From an uncultured bacterium (GTDB lineage: Bacteria; Patescibacteriota; Saccharimonadia; Saccharimonadales; Saccharimonadaceae), in contig CAIUMO010000022.1 of NCBI GenBank assembly GCA_903900345.1, positions 1-59,692 of the forward strand: 59,692 nt of DNA, read 5' to 3'. How positions within the stretch are numbered: the first letter of the stretch is position 1; every line of letters starts with the position of its first letter. Positions 32,816 to 41,203 of the stretch are shown here, in pieces. The notes under the pieces are model-generated. The model had not been told where the DNA came from. It did no database searches and saw only the letters and a program-made list of their open reading frames with translations. The translations under genes and the position numbers were made by a program.

Positions 32816-33985
32816 TTAAATTCTGGTTAGGACTAATAATTCGCGGGCGACGACTTGGTTTTCGCGGTAATATAACATGTCGTTTTGTGAAACATTGACG
32901 AATTCGTGTGGCTTGTATCCAAAGTGGGCCATAGTTGCGATTAATGGTAGGTGAGTAAAATCGCCGTTGGTGTCGCGCCAAGCTGGGACAGCTACACAGA
33001 CTGGCGTGCCTGGCTCGATTTGAGGGCGCAGATTCTTGAGAAATTCAGTAATAATATGATTACAGTTTTTGACAACTTCATCGAGTTTAGCTGGTGATGG
33101 TGGAGCGCTGAAAGGTTGGCCAAGGTAGGCTTCACAAACAACGGCGCTAATCGGCTGTTGCCATTTGGCGGTCATAGCATCGCCGGCGCTTAATTTGTAA
33201 TCGAATTTGGCGTGGTAGCCCTGGGCTAACCAATCTAGGTTGTCATGGCTGTAACTGACCATCTTTTCCGATAGGTCGGTGCCATAGGCGGCATAACCCA
33301 TCAAGACGGCCTCTTGCAGGATAACACCGGTACCGCAGAAGGGGTCTAGGATTCTGAGTTTTTCTGAACTGTTACCGACAGCCAGGTTGAGCATAATTTG
33401 GGCTAACTTTGGTGGCAACATGCCGACAAAAGCGTCGCGTTTTGGTCGTTCTTGGTCGCGTCTGGCGTAGGCGGTGATATTTTGGGCGCCAGTGCTTTCG
33501 GCGACAATTATTTTGCCGTCATGGCCGGCGACTATTAACAGCTCAATTTTATTGGCAGATAAACCTAATTTGTTGTGGTGGCTGGTGGCTGTATTAAGTG
33601 ACGGTTCGTTATTAGGGATGAGTCGCAGACTGACACCGAATTTCTTTAATTTCTGTTTCAAGATGATACCGGTTTTTTGAACCTCGCGAGCGTTAACGTT
33701 GATGTCGTAAGCGCTGAAGCCCAAGGTTATCTTGCCCTCGAACGATGACCACTCATTGGTGTAATATTGAACGACTTTTTGACTGATCTGGTGCCAATCG
33801 CCACGTGGCAGCTCAAAAATAACTTTACCGGCCTTGGGCACGCCGCCAAAACGTTGAATATCAAAATTGTCGCTGTTAATGGTGGCAGTTTGTTGAGATG
33901 TTAATTTAATAGCTTGACCGCCGAAAACTCTTTCGAGTTCAGCAATGCCAAGTTCGGGTTGTCGTCCTAAAATTGCGATATACAT
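32816..33985 (-). CDS. TRM11/TrmG10-like tRNA guanine-N2 methyltransferase
   Basis: A 389-residue protein with a THUMP-like or related N-terminal region and a Rossmann methyltransferase C-terminal half. The SAM-binding motif I is DPFCGTGVILQEA (near residue 235), preceded by PKRDAFVGMLPPKLAQIMLNLA. This pairing is characteristic of the TRM11/Trm-G10 group that modifies G10 in tRNA. The catalytic (D/N)PPY motif is not obvious (VCEAYLGQPFSAPP occupies that area), so the target is uncertain. ATG 33985 is chosen over 34012 because a TATAAT ends 6 nt before it. Confidence 0.75.
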   Translation of the reverse strand: MYIAILGRQPELGIAELERVFGGQAIKLTSQQTATINSDNFDIQRFGGVPKAGKVIFELPRGDWHQISQKVVQYYTNEWSSFEGKITLGFSAYDINVNAREVQKTGIILKQKLKKFGVSLRLIPNNEPSLNTATSHHNKLGLSANKIELLIVAGHDGKIIVAESTGAQNITAYARRDQERPKRDAFVGMLPPKLAQIMLNLAVGNSSEKLRILDPFCGTGVILQEAVLMGYAAYGTDLSEKMVSYSHDNLDWLAQGYHAKFDYKLSAGDAMTAKWQQPISAVVCEAYLGQPFSAPPSPAKLDEVVKNCNHIITEFLKNLRPQIEPGTPVCVAVPAWRDTNGDFTHLPLIATMAHFGYKPHEFVNVSQNDMLYYRENQVVARELLVLTRI

Positions 33986-33991
33986 ACACCT

Positions 33992-33997
33992 ATTATA
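33992..33997 (-). promoter_or_regulatory. -10 element of the TRM11-like gene (leaderless type)
   Basis: TATAAT on the minus strand with exactly 6 nt to ATG 33985. It lies inside the longest ORF. Confidence 0.65.
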
Positions 33998-34020
33998 CGT
34001 GTTTGTCGTCATTTGGATGC

Positions 34021-34026
34021 TATAAT
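34021..34026 (+). promoter_or_regulatory. -10 element of the flippase-like gene
   Basis: TATAAT 11 nt before the ATG at 34038. It is divergent from, and about 25 bp away from, the minus-strand -10 at 33992-33997. Confidence 0.65.
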
Positions 34027-34037
34027 TATGTTTAGTT

Positions 34038-35081
34038 ATGTCATTTCGTACTTGGGTATCCGTAATTACGTTAATCTTGCTGGGACTTGTGGTTTATTTT
34101 GGCCGGCAAGAAATCGCCCAAGCTTGGGGTCTGTTGGATCATGTTAACATTTGGATTTTGGCACTTTTGGTTCCAGTTCAACTGATTAGTTATTATGCTA
34201 ACGGCGGTATGATTTTTTCATATTTGCGCTCCAAGGGTAATCTAAAGACGACGACTCACTGGCAGATGACTCGTATGGCGCTGGAGTTAAACTTCGTTAA
34301 CCATATTTTACCAAGTGGTGGAGCCGTTGGCTTTTCATATCTTGGCTGGGTTTTGGGTCGTCATGGTGTTAGCGCCAGCCGGGCAACGATGGCCCAAATT
34401 GTACGATTCGTAGCAACCTTTGTAACTTTCATATTGATGTTGACGGTGGCGATTACTATTTTGATATTTGACCACAGTATTAATCGCATGATTCTTGGCC
34501 TTTGTGCGGCTATGGTGGTTGGTGTGATTGTAGCTACGGCTGCTATTATTTATATGGTTAGCAATCATCGACGATTAATCAGCTTCTCGGGTTGGGTAAC
34601 TAGGCTTATCAATGGTTTTGTAGCAAAATTGACGCGCGGTAAAAAGATTGAAACGTTAAAACTTCAATCAGTTGAAAAGTTATTTACCGAAATTCACCAA
34701 GATTATTTAGAGATCTTGGACGAGAAAAAGATCATAATTCTTCCATTAGTCTGGGCGATATTTGAAAATATGTTAAATGTAGTTTTGATCTGGATCGCTT
34801 TTTGGTCACTGGGGTGTTTCGTAAGTCCAGCTACGCTGATCGTGGCCTTTGGCGTATCATCAATTGCTGGTGTCGTGTCATCTGTACCAGGTGGTGCCGG
34901 TGCTTACGAAACCGTTATGATCGCCTTCTTGGCATCATCTGGTGTGCCGGTTAACACCGCGACCGCCGGTACGTTATTAGCCAGAGTTATATTGCTGGCT
35001 GGCACAATCTTGTTCGGTTATTTCTTTTACCAACTAACGATTAACAAATATGGAAAAGCCACTAAGTCAACCAATCTTTAG
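34038..35081 (+). CDS. Flippase-like/LPG synthase TM-region membrane protein (UPF0104-like)
   Basis: A 347-residue polytopic protein with about eight TM helices. The motifs NHILPSGGAVGFSYLGWVLGRHG and SVPGGAGAYETVMIAFLASSGVP are typical of the lysylphosphatidylglycerol synthase TM region/YbhN/AglD family. Members are proposed to move lipids or lipid-linked sugars across the membrane. The soluble MprF synthase domain is absent. Its 3' end overlaps xseA by 32 nt, so the two are probably co-transcribed, although their functions seem unrelated. Confidence 0.85.
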   Translation: MSFRTWVSVITLILLGLVVYFGRQEIAQAWGLLDHVNIWILALLVPVQLISYYANGGMIFSYLRSKGNLKTTTHWQMTRMALELNFVNHILPSGGAVGFSYLGWVLGRHGVSASRATMAQIVRFVATFVTFILMLTVAITILIFDHSINRMILGLCAAMVVGVIVATAAIIYMVSNHRRLISFSGWVTRLINGFVAKLTRGKKIETLKLQSVEKLFTEIHQDYLEILDEKKIIILPLVWAIFENMLNVVLIWIAFWSLGCFVSPATLIVAFGVSSIAGVVSSVPGGAGAYETVMIAFLASSGVPVNTATAGTLLARVILLAGTILFGYFFYQLTINKYGKATKSTNL

Positions 35082-36153
35082 TGTTAGCGACTTTATCGCG
35101 GTTTTTAATCAAACGCTTGAATATGCATATCCAAGCGTCGAGATAGAAGGTGAGGTTGCTTCGTTTAAAGTCAATCAAGGTAAATTCGTCTTTTTTGATA
35201 TCAAAGACAAAAACGGTAGTGTTGGCTGTTTCATGACAGTCTGGCAAATGCGTGTGCCGATCGAAGATGGCATGAAAATAATCGTGTCAGCCGTACCAAA
35301 ACTGACACAATGGGGCAAATTCAGTCTGACTATTAAATCATTGCGACCAAGTGGTGAAGGGGCTTTGAAAAAGAGCTTTGAGCTATTAAAAGCCAAGCTT
35401 GATAGCGAAGGTTTGTTTGCGCTGGAGCGTAAACGGCAACTACCAAGAATACCTGAACACGTGGCTGTTATCAGTAGTACACAGGCGGCTGGTTATGCTG
35501 ATTTTATTAAAATTTTAGGTGATCGTTGGGGTGGTATTAGGGTTGATGTGGCGCATGTTCAAGTTCAGGGTGAGTCGGCGCCCGATCAAATTATTAGGGC
35601 TATCAATTATTTTAATCAGCAAGAACAGTTGCCAGAAGTTATTGTAATTATTCGCGGTGGCGGTAGTGCTGATGATTTGTCGACTTTTAATGATGAGCCG
35701 CTAGTGCGATCAATCGCGGCTAGTCGAATACCAACCCTGGTTGGCGTTGGGCATGAAATTGATGAAAGTTTGGCTGATTTAGTCGCCGATGTGCGCGCGG
35801 CGACACCAAGTAATGCGGCGCAAATTTTAGTACCCGATCGCAATGAAATAATTCGATCAGTTCGGGTTCAAGTTGGCTCGCTTTTGCCTCGAATCTTGCA
35901 ATTAATTGATCAACAAAAACAGTCTGTTCGCGATAATTTAAATACGGCGTTCGATGCGATCGAAAGGTCTATTAATGACCAAGTTGTCAGACTATCTACG
36001 CTGCGAAGTGTCTTGGCGCAGCTTGACCCGACAGTGGTTTTAAACCGAGGTTACGCCTTGATACGCGGTTTAACAAAAGTTGGCGCAATGGTTGAGATTG
36101 AGACAAACAAAGTTATACTAGAAGCAGAGGTAAAAAATGTCATCAACAAATAA
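35050..36153 (+). CDS. xseA: Exodeoxyribonuclease VII large subunit
   Basis: Catalytic subunit of the single-strand-specific exonuclease VII. The N-terminal OB-fold (about residues 8-100; VEIEGEVASFKVNQGKFVFFDIKD) is followed by the catalytic domain with VISSTQAAGYADFIKILGDR and VIIRGGGSADDLSTFNDEPLVRSIAAS. A shortened coiled coil and C-terminal segment complete it. At 367 residues it is about 80-90 shorter than the E. coli protein, mostly in the coiled coil. It overlaps xseB by 17 nt. Confidence 0.93.
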   Translation: MEKPLSQPIFSVSDFIAVFNQTLEYAYPSVEIEGEVASFKVNQGKFVFFDIKDKNGSVGCFMTVWQMRVPIEDGMKIIVSAVPKLTQWGKFSLTIKSLRPSGEGALKKSFELLKAKLDSEGLFALERKRQLPRIPEHVAVISSTQAAGYADFIKILGDRWGGIRVDVAHVQVQGESAPDQIIRAINYFNQQEQLPEVIVIIRGGGSADDLSTFNDEPLVRSIAASRIPTLVGVGHEIDESLADLVADVRAATPSNAAQILVPDRNEIIRSVRVQVGSLLPRILQLIDQQKQSVRDNLNTAFDAIERSINDQVVRLSTLRSVLAQLDPTVVLNRGYALIRGLTKVGAMVEIETNKVILEAEVKNVINK

Positions 36154-36343
36154 AACAATTAGTGAAAAAACAGCTGAACTAACCAAAATGGTGCAGTGGT
36201 TTGATGGTGATGAATTCACGCTTGAAGCAGCGCTTGATAAATATAAAGCCGCCGAAAAACTAGCTGCCGAAATTGAACATGACTTGTCGTCACTGAAAAA
36301 CGACGTTCAAATTATTAAGCAAAAATTTGACAGCGACAAATAG
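36137..36343 (+). CDS. xseB: Exodeoxyribonuclease VII small subunit
   Basis: A 68-residue helical protein that oligomerises around the large subunit. The motif FTLEAALDKYKAAEKLAAEIEHDL matches the XseB pattern, with the acidic-aliphatic first helix and the second helix ending near residue 60. It overlaps the end of xseA and is followed without a gap by the next gene, so translation is coupled. Confidence 0.88.
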   Translation: MSSTNKTISEKTAELTKMVQWFDGDEFTLEAALDKYKAAEKLAAEIEHDLSSLKNDVQIIKQKFDSDK

Positions 36344-36871
36344 ATGGGTTGGCTGCTACTGACGATCTCATTATTAGTCTTGTTTTTTGGCTTGGTTGTT
36401 TTTAGTGGTGCGCCGTATGTTCCCAGCCGAAAAAAAGACGTCCAACAAGCTTTTAGTCGATTATATCCGCTAGGTCCCGATGATTTGTTGGTTGATATCG
36501 GTAGTGGTGACGGATTGGTCCTGCGTGCCGCCGCCAAAATTGGCGCTCGGGCAGTTGGCTATGAAATTAATCCGATTCTGGTATTTGTGTCACGCCTTTT
36601 GGCCCGAAAATATCGTGGTATTGATGTTATTTTGGCAGACTTTTGGCTATCAAAATTACCAACCGACGTAACCGTGGTTTATATTTTTTCGGTTACTCGA
36701 GATATGAAAAAAATTATTAATAAGTTGCAAAATGAGACCAATCGACTAGGCCGACCAATTCACGTTATTAGTTATGGCAGTAAATTTGACGTTGTAAAAG
36801 CAATTAAAAGTCTTGGTGCTTATAATCTGTACAGGCTGGAGCCTTTACAGTCAGCTGAAGCACAAGTATAA
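36344..36871 (+). CDS. Membrane-anchored class I SAM-dependent methyltransferase, small
   Basis: A 175-residue protein with one N-terminal TM helix (about residues 2-22) and a compact Rossmann fold. Motif I is LVDIGSGDGLVLRAAAKIGA (near residue 48), followed by GYEINP and the catalytic-region strand VTVVYIFSV. The DUF-like family of short anchored methyltransferases is often annotated without a substrate, and I cannot assign one. The start codon directly follows the xseB stop. The -10 hexamer of the next gene overlaps its stop. Confidence 0.75.
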   Translation: MGWLLLTISLLVLFFGLVVFSGAPYVPSRKKDVQQAFSRLYPLGPDDLLVDIGSGDGLVLRAAAKIGARAVGYEINPILVFVSRLLARKYRGIDVILADFWLSKLPTDVTVVYIFSVTRDMKKIINKLQNETNRLGRPIHVISYGSKFDVVKAIKSLGAYNLYRLEPLQSAEAQV

Positions 36872-36872
36872 T
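36867..36872 (+). promoter_or_regulatory. -10 element of the 36879 gene (leaderless type)
   Basis: TATAAT overlapping the previous stop, with exactly 6 nt to ATG 36879. Confidence 0.65.
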
Positions 36873-36878
36873 GACGCT

Positions 36879-37541
36879 ATGAAACAGTTTGGCTATCGTG
36901 ACGAAAACGGCTCAATTAATAACTGGATGATGGTATCAATTGGTCTAATTGTATTGTCGGTTATTTTAGGTGGGCTGGCTATCTGGTCTTATATTAGTTA
37001 TACAAATCAAAAAACGAATGTCGACAATAAAATAAGCGTTGCTGTAGCGTCGGCCAAAAAGACTCAAGCTGATGCCGATGAGACTAAATTTACTGAACGC
37101 GAGAAACAGCCAAATCGTCAATTTGTTGGTCCAGATGATTATGGTCGATTGACTTTTGATTACCCAAAGACCTGGAGCGTTTACGTTAGTAGCGCTGTCG
37201 GTAACGGTAGCAGCTACCAGGCTTACTTAAACCCAGTATCTGTACCGTCGGTATCAACCTCGACTCAACAATTTGCGCTTCGTGTAGTTATTGTTCAGCA
37301 AGATTACAATAAAGTAATTTCAAGTTTTGATTCATTGGTCAAAAGCGGTGCTTTAAAATCGAGCAGTATAACTGTCAATGGCGCCACTGGCGTCAGATTG
37401 GACGGTAACTTTACTAAGGATCTTCGTGGTTCGGAAGTTATCTTCAAGATTCGTGATAAAACCCTCACTATCCGCACCGACGCTAATACATTTTTGCCAG
37501 ATTTCAACGCTTTGATTCAAACTGTTAAGTTTAATCAGTGA
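36879..37541 (+). CDS. Single-pass membrane protein with extracytoplasmic domain, unknown function
   Basis: I do not recognise a family. The 220-residue protein has a short N-terminal cytoplasmic segment, one TM helix (about residues 17-40) and a polar region with a possible coiled coil (about 48-75). A folded extracytoplasmic domain follows (about 85-220) with a DYGRLTFDYPKTWSVYVSS pattern. That pattern resembles PsbP/lipoprotein-type beta-alpha domains. The track starts at 36813 inside the previous gene, but the TATAAT at 36867-36872 places the start at 36879. Confidence 0.75.
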   Translation: MKQFGYRDENGSINNWMMVSIGLIVLSVILGGLAIWSYISYTNQKTNVDNKISVAVASAKKTQADADETKFTEREKQPNRQFVGPDDYGRLTFDYPKTWSVYVSSAVGNGSSYQAYLNPVSVPSVSTSTQQFALRVVIVQQDYNKVISSFDSLVKSGALKSSSITVNGATGVRLDGNFTKDLRGSEVIFKIRDKTLTIRTDANTFLPDFNALIQTVKFNQ

Positions 37542-37599
37542 TAGACATCAGTTTTTTATAAATATTGCAATTTATGAAAAAATGTGAGGTAATAAGTAT

Positions 37600-37881
37600 A
37601 TGGTAAATCATCATCCAGAATGTAGAGCGTGTGCGGCTGAAGACAGTTATGATCGTTGTCGTAGTGCTATGCAAAATTCCGTGGATGCTATACGTGATGT
37701 TGCGATTGCGGTCCGCGATATAGATAACACAATTGAAAGTATTGATGATAGCGTAGCCTGCAAAGAGCAGTTACGTGGGCGGGCAGTTTTGCTATATGCT
37801 GCAATCGATGAAGTTATTACTTCAACTGATGTAGTTTTTTGTGGAATTATCAATTTTGCTAACTCGGTTAATAATGACTAG
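37600..37881 (+). CDS. Small Cys-containing hypothetical protein
   Basis: A 93-residue acidic, mostly helical protein with no TM segment or signal peptide. Cysteines occur as CRAC near the N-terminus, in DRC, in VAC and in VFC. No family is recognised. SD GAGG lies 10 nt before the ATG, and codon use resembles neighbouring genes. The histidine-kinase gene follows 60 bp later with its own promoter, so a functional link is only a guess. The opposite-strand ORF (37647-37853) is a shadow. Confidence 0.6.
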   Translation: MVNHHPECRACAAEDSYDRCRSAMQNSVDAIRDVAIAVRDIDNTIESIDDSVACKEQLRGRAVLLYAAIDEVITSTDVVFCGIINFANSVNND

Positions 37882-37926
37882 AGTTTTGCTTCGATAATTA
37901 ACCTTAGTCTAAATAAACGAACATGT

Positions 37927-37932
37927 TACAAT
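37927..37932 (+). promoter_or_regulatory. -10 element of the histidine-kinase operon (leaderless type)
   Basis: TACAAT 9 nt before the kinase ATG. Confidence 0.65.
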
Positions 37933-37941
37933 TAATAGTAT

Positions 37942-38685
37942 ATGAGTGCAGCGCAAGGGGAGCACGAACAGTTATTTAGTGGGCCATTGTTAGCTAGTGG
38001 CTTGTCATCGTTCACTGCTGCTGCCCATGAGCTGAAATCACCACTAGCCTTGGTTCGACAGCTGTCTTTAATGCTTGAAGAAGGTGAGTTATCGATTGAC
38101 GAGCAAAAACGCATATTGCGTCAGATTAGTCTAACTAGTGAGAGGGCTTTACGTTTGACTAGCGATTTAACTCGGTCAGTTCGATTAGCCGATGCTTTAT
38201 TCGAGCTAGAACCAATTAATCCACAGCAACTCTGCGAAGATATTATTCGCGAATTAACACCGTTGTTTGCGGCTCACGATCGTGAAGTCAGATTCGTGTC
38301 TCATAAACACCCGCTGTTGTTGGTCGCTAATCGAGATTTGTTGCGTCGAATCATCATGAATTTCAGTGATAATGCTTTGCATTATGCCGAAGATGAAACA
38401 ACCGTAGAGATACGAGTTGGATCATTGCAGTCGGGTAAGATTATTCGTTTAGGCGTTCGTGATTACGGTCCAGCTTTGTCGCGTGATACGGTTAAATCTT
38501 TGAAAGATAAATTAGCGCATGCAGCAGCGCCAATTAACGCCAGACCACAAAGTAGTGGCCTAGGGCTTTATATTGCCAGTCAATTTGCGGATGCCATGAA
38601 CGGCAAGATAGGTGTGACGCAACATCGTGACGGCGCGACATTTTATATAGATCTGCAAGCGTCCCACCAGTTGAGTCTACTATGA
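37942..38685 (+). CDS. Cytoplasmic sensor histidine kinase without a sensory domain
   Basis: A 247-residue kinase core. The H-box is AAHELKSPLALV (His near residue 31) and the DHp helices run to about residue 90. The HATPase domain has the N-box NFSDNALHYAED, a G1-like RDYGPALS and G2 SSGLGLYIASQ. No TM helix or sensor domain precedes the H-box, so it must receive its signal through another protein. It overlaps the receiver gene downstream by 4 nt (ATGA), so the two are a cognate pair. Confidence 0.9.
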   Translation: MSAAQGEHEQLFSGPLLASGLSSFTAAAHELKSPLALVRQLSLMLEEGELSIDEQKRILRQISLTSERALRLTSDLTRSVRLADALFELEPINPQQLCEDIIRELTPLFAAHDREVRFVSHKHPLLLVANRDLLRRIIMNFSDNALHYAEDETTVEIRVGSLQSGKIIRLGVRDYGPALSRDTVKSLKDKLAHAAAPINARPQSSGLGLYIASQFADAMNGKIGVTQHRDGATFYIDLQASHQLSLL

Positions 38686-39056
38686 AAAAAACCGCAGCAA
38701 TCTTGATAGTTGAAGATGACAAATGGCAAGCTGAACAACATGAACGTGTTTTAAACCGAGCTGGCTATAATACAGCCGTGGCTTTGCACGCTTTGGCGGC
38801 AATCGAAGCGATTGACGACATTCACCCTGATGTGATTGTTTTGGACGTTTTATTGATTGGCAACACAGCGTTTACGCTATTACACGAACTGCAAACTTAC
38901 AGCGATACAGGCAATATACCAGTTATCATGTGTACTAATATAGCTAGCGATTTGTCGATTGACGATCTAAAGCCGTACGGAGTTAGACTGGTACTTGATA
39001 AGACCAAGATGGCGCCAAAAGATTTAGTGTCTGCTGTGCAAAGTGTTTTGGTATGA
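38682..39056 (+). CDS. Response regulator receiver protein
   Basis: A 124-residue receiver domain without output region. The acidic residues are in VEDD, the phospho-acceptor is in VIVLDVLLIG, and the Lys is in LVLDKTKM. The usual (T/S) switch residue lies in MCTNI. It overlaps the kinase upstream and recO downstream (ATGA type, 4 nt), so all three may be one transcript. Confidence 0.88.
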   Translation: MKKTAAILIVEDDKWQAEQHERVLNRAGYNTAVALHALAAIEAIDDIHPDVIVLDVLLIGNTAFTLLHELQTYSDTGNIPVIMCTNIASDLSIDDLKPYGVRLVLDKTKMAPKDLVSAVQSVLV

Positions 39057-39727
39057 GGTCCAAGCGAACGTCTGCTATTGTTCTACGCCGAACTAACTAC
39101 GGCGAGGCTGATAGGATATTGCAATTATTAACGCCTGATGGCAAGCGTAGTGTGATGGCTCGTAGTGTTCGTCGCGAAAAAAGTCGGCTAGCAGGTGGTA
39201 TTGAACTCTTCGCCATTTGCGAAGTTGTTATAACTGACGGCAAGGGTGATTTAGGCATATTGACGTCGGCCAGGTTGGCGCATTTCTTTAAGCATATCAT
39301 GCAAGATTATGATCGGATGCAGTTTGCTTATCTGACGATTAAGTTAGTTTCAAGTGCTAGCGAAATGGTCGAAGGATCGGATTGGTATGATGTGCTGGCT
39401 GAAACTTTAGCTGGACTTGATGCGCCATCGATTCAACTTAGCGTTGTCCAAACTTGGTTTTATCTGCATTATGCGGCGCTAATGGGTTACGAATTAAGCC
39501 TGTGGCACGATACAACTGGTGAAAAGTTATTAGCCGATCAGACTTATCGTTATGACGCCGCCGAAAGGGGATTAAGGTTGGTAGGTGGTGGTGAATTAAC
39601 ATCCGAACATATCAAACTATTGCGGCTAATCGCAACTAGGCCGCTCAAGGTTATTGCGCAGATTGGCGGCTTGAATGAAATCATTAAAGATTGTTTACTG
39701 GTCGCTCGTGAACACGCAGCGCTATAA
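39053..39727 (+). CDS. recO: DNA repair protein RecO
   Basis: RecO binds ssDNA and helps load RecA in the RecFOR pathway. The 224-residue protein has the N-terminal OB-fold (IVLRRTNYGEADRILQLLTPDGK, about residues 8-30), the RREKSRLAGGIELF segment and a helical C-terminal domain. The zinc-finger cysteines of some homologues are absent. It is translationally coupled to the receiver gene. glyS follows with its own promoter, a common recO-glyS order. Confidence 0.9.
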   Translation: MRSKRTSAIVLRRTNYGEADRILQLLTPDGKRSVMARSVRREKSRLAGGIELFAICEVVITDGKGDLGILTSARLAHFFKHIMQDYDRMQFAYLTIKLVSSASEMVEGSDWYDVLAETLAGLDAPSIQLSVVQTWFYLHYAALMGYELSLWHDTTGEKLLADQTYRYDAAERGLRLVGGGELTSEHIKLLRLIATRPLKVIAQIGGLNEIIKDCLLVAREHAAL

Positions 39728-39744
39728 ATTTTATAAATTACTGG

Positions 39745-39750
39745 TATAAT
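39745..39750 (+). promoter_or_regulatory. -10 element of glyS (leaderless type)
   Basis: TATAAT 10 nt before the glyS ATG. Confidence 0.65.
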
Positions 39751-39760
39751 ATACATAAAT

Positions 39761-41134
39761 ATGAGCGAAAAAACTATGGAATCAATTATCAGCCTAGCTA
39801 AGCGCCGAGGCTTTGTTTATCAAGGTAGTGAAATATATGGCGGTATGGCTGGTATGTATGATTTTGGTCCATATGGCGTTGAATTACTTAATAACATCAA
39901 GGCTGCTTGGTGGAAAGAGAATGTTCAAAAACGCGAAAACTATTTTGGCCTAGATTCGGCTATGTTTAAAGACCCACGGGTTTGGGATGCGTCAGGTCAT
40001 ACGACTGGATTCTCGGATCCATTATCTGAATGTAAAAAGTGTAATACTCGTATTCGTGTTGACAAAGAACTGGAAAAGATTGGCGTTACCGCCGATGAGA
40101 AAATGTCCGAAGAACATTTAAACCAATTGTTTAATGACAACAAAGACAAAATTAAATGTCCAAAATGTGGTGCTAGCGATTTTACACCAGTTCGTTCATT
40201 TAATCTGTTAGTTAAAACCAATATGGGTGACTTTACAGGCGAGAATGTACAACCAGTTTATTTGCCAGGTGAAGCTTGCCAAGGTATTTATTTGAATTTC
40301 AAAAACGTCGTTGATACGACTCGGGCCAAGGTGCCATTTGGTTTGGCGCAAATCGGCAAAGCTTTCCGTAATGAAATATCACCACGTAACTTTTTGTTCC
40401 GTACTCGCGAATTTGAACAAGCCGATACCCAATATTTTATTCGTCCAAATGAAAATAAAGAGGCCTACGAAAGAATCAAACAAGAACGTTTTGACTGGTA
40501 TGTCAAAATGGGTATCAAGCCTGAAAATTTGCGCTTTAAACAGCACGAAAATCTAGTATTTTACGCCTCTGACGCTTGGGATATCGAATATAATTATCCA
40601 TCGTATGGCTTTGACGAGATGGAAGGAATTCATGACCGCACTGATTACGATTTATCTCAGCACTCTAAATTTTCTGGCGTCGATTTATCATACAAAGATC
40701 CATACACTGGTGAAAAATATATTCCTTGGGTATTGGAAACCTCAGCCGGCCTAGGCCGCATGTTGCTGGCATTTATGTCGGATGCTTATACCGAGGACAT
40801 TGTTGGTGATGACAAACGAACAGTTTTGAAATTGTCGTATGATTTAGCGCCAATCAAAGTTGCGGTTTTCCCACTACTTAAAAACAAACCTGAACTTGTT
40901 GCCAAAGCCCGCGAAGTTTATGATAAATTAAAAGAAACCGTTCGCTGTGAATTCGATGACAACGGTAATATCGGTAAACGCTACCGTCGCCAAGACGAAA
41001 TTGGTACGCCACACTGTGTTGTTATTGACTTTGATACCCTAACCGACGGTACCGTTACAGTTCGTGACCGTGATACAACCGAACAAAAACGTGTTGCCAT
41101 CGCTGATTTATCTTTCGCCCCCACACGAGCCTAG
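39761..41134 (+). CDS. glyS: Glycyl-tRNA synthetase, alpha-2 (single-chain) type
   Basis: Charges tRNA-Gly. The 457-residue protein starts with KRRGFVYQGSEIYGG and has the GlyRS core with NFKNVVDTTRAKVPFGLAQIGKAFRNEISPRNFLFRTREFEQAD. WVLETSAGLGRMLLAFMSDAYTED and the C-terminal anticodon-binding domain complete it. A zinc-ribbon-like insertion carries two CxxC pairs (CKKC and CPKC). This is the single-chain type, not the separate alpha and beta subunit form of E. coli. Confidence 0.95.
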   Translation: MSEKTMESIISLAKRRGFVYQGSEIYGGMAGMYDFGPYGVELLNNIKAAWWKENVQKRENYFGLDSAMFKDPRVWDASGHTTGFSDPLSECKKCNTRIRVDKELEKIGVTADEKMSEEHLNQLFNDNKDKIKCPKCGASDFTPVRSFNLLVKTNMGDFTGENVQPVYLPGEACQGIYLNFKNVVDTTRAKVPFGLAQIGKAFRNEISPRNFLFRTREFEQADTQYFIRPNENKEAYERIKQERFDWYVKMGIKPENLRFKQHENLVFYASDAWDIEYNYPSYGFDEMEGIHDRTDYDLSQHSKFSGVDLSYKDPYTGEKYIPWVLETSAGLGRMLLAFMSDAYTEDIVGDDKRTVLKLSYDLAPIKVAVFPLLKNKPELVAKAREVYDKLKETVRCEFDDNGNIGKRYRRQDEIGTPHCVVIDFDTLTDGTVTVRDRDTTEQKRVAIADLSFAPTRA

Positions 41135-41153
41135 TAATCTAGTTATTACTAGG
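41130..41153 (+). terminator. Hairpin after glyS
   Basis: CCTAGTAAT / ATTACTAGG around a 6-nt loop, covering the glyS stop codon. There is no T-run, so it is a weak terminator or processing hairpin at best. Confidence 0.4.
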
Positions 41154-41203
41154 TGTTAGTCGTGTGAATTATTATTGTGTCTAAAAATAACGGGGAGAAT
41201 GTC

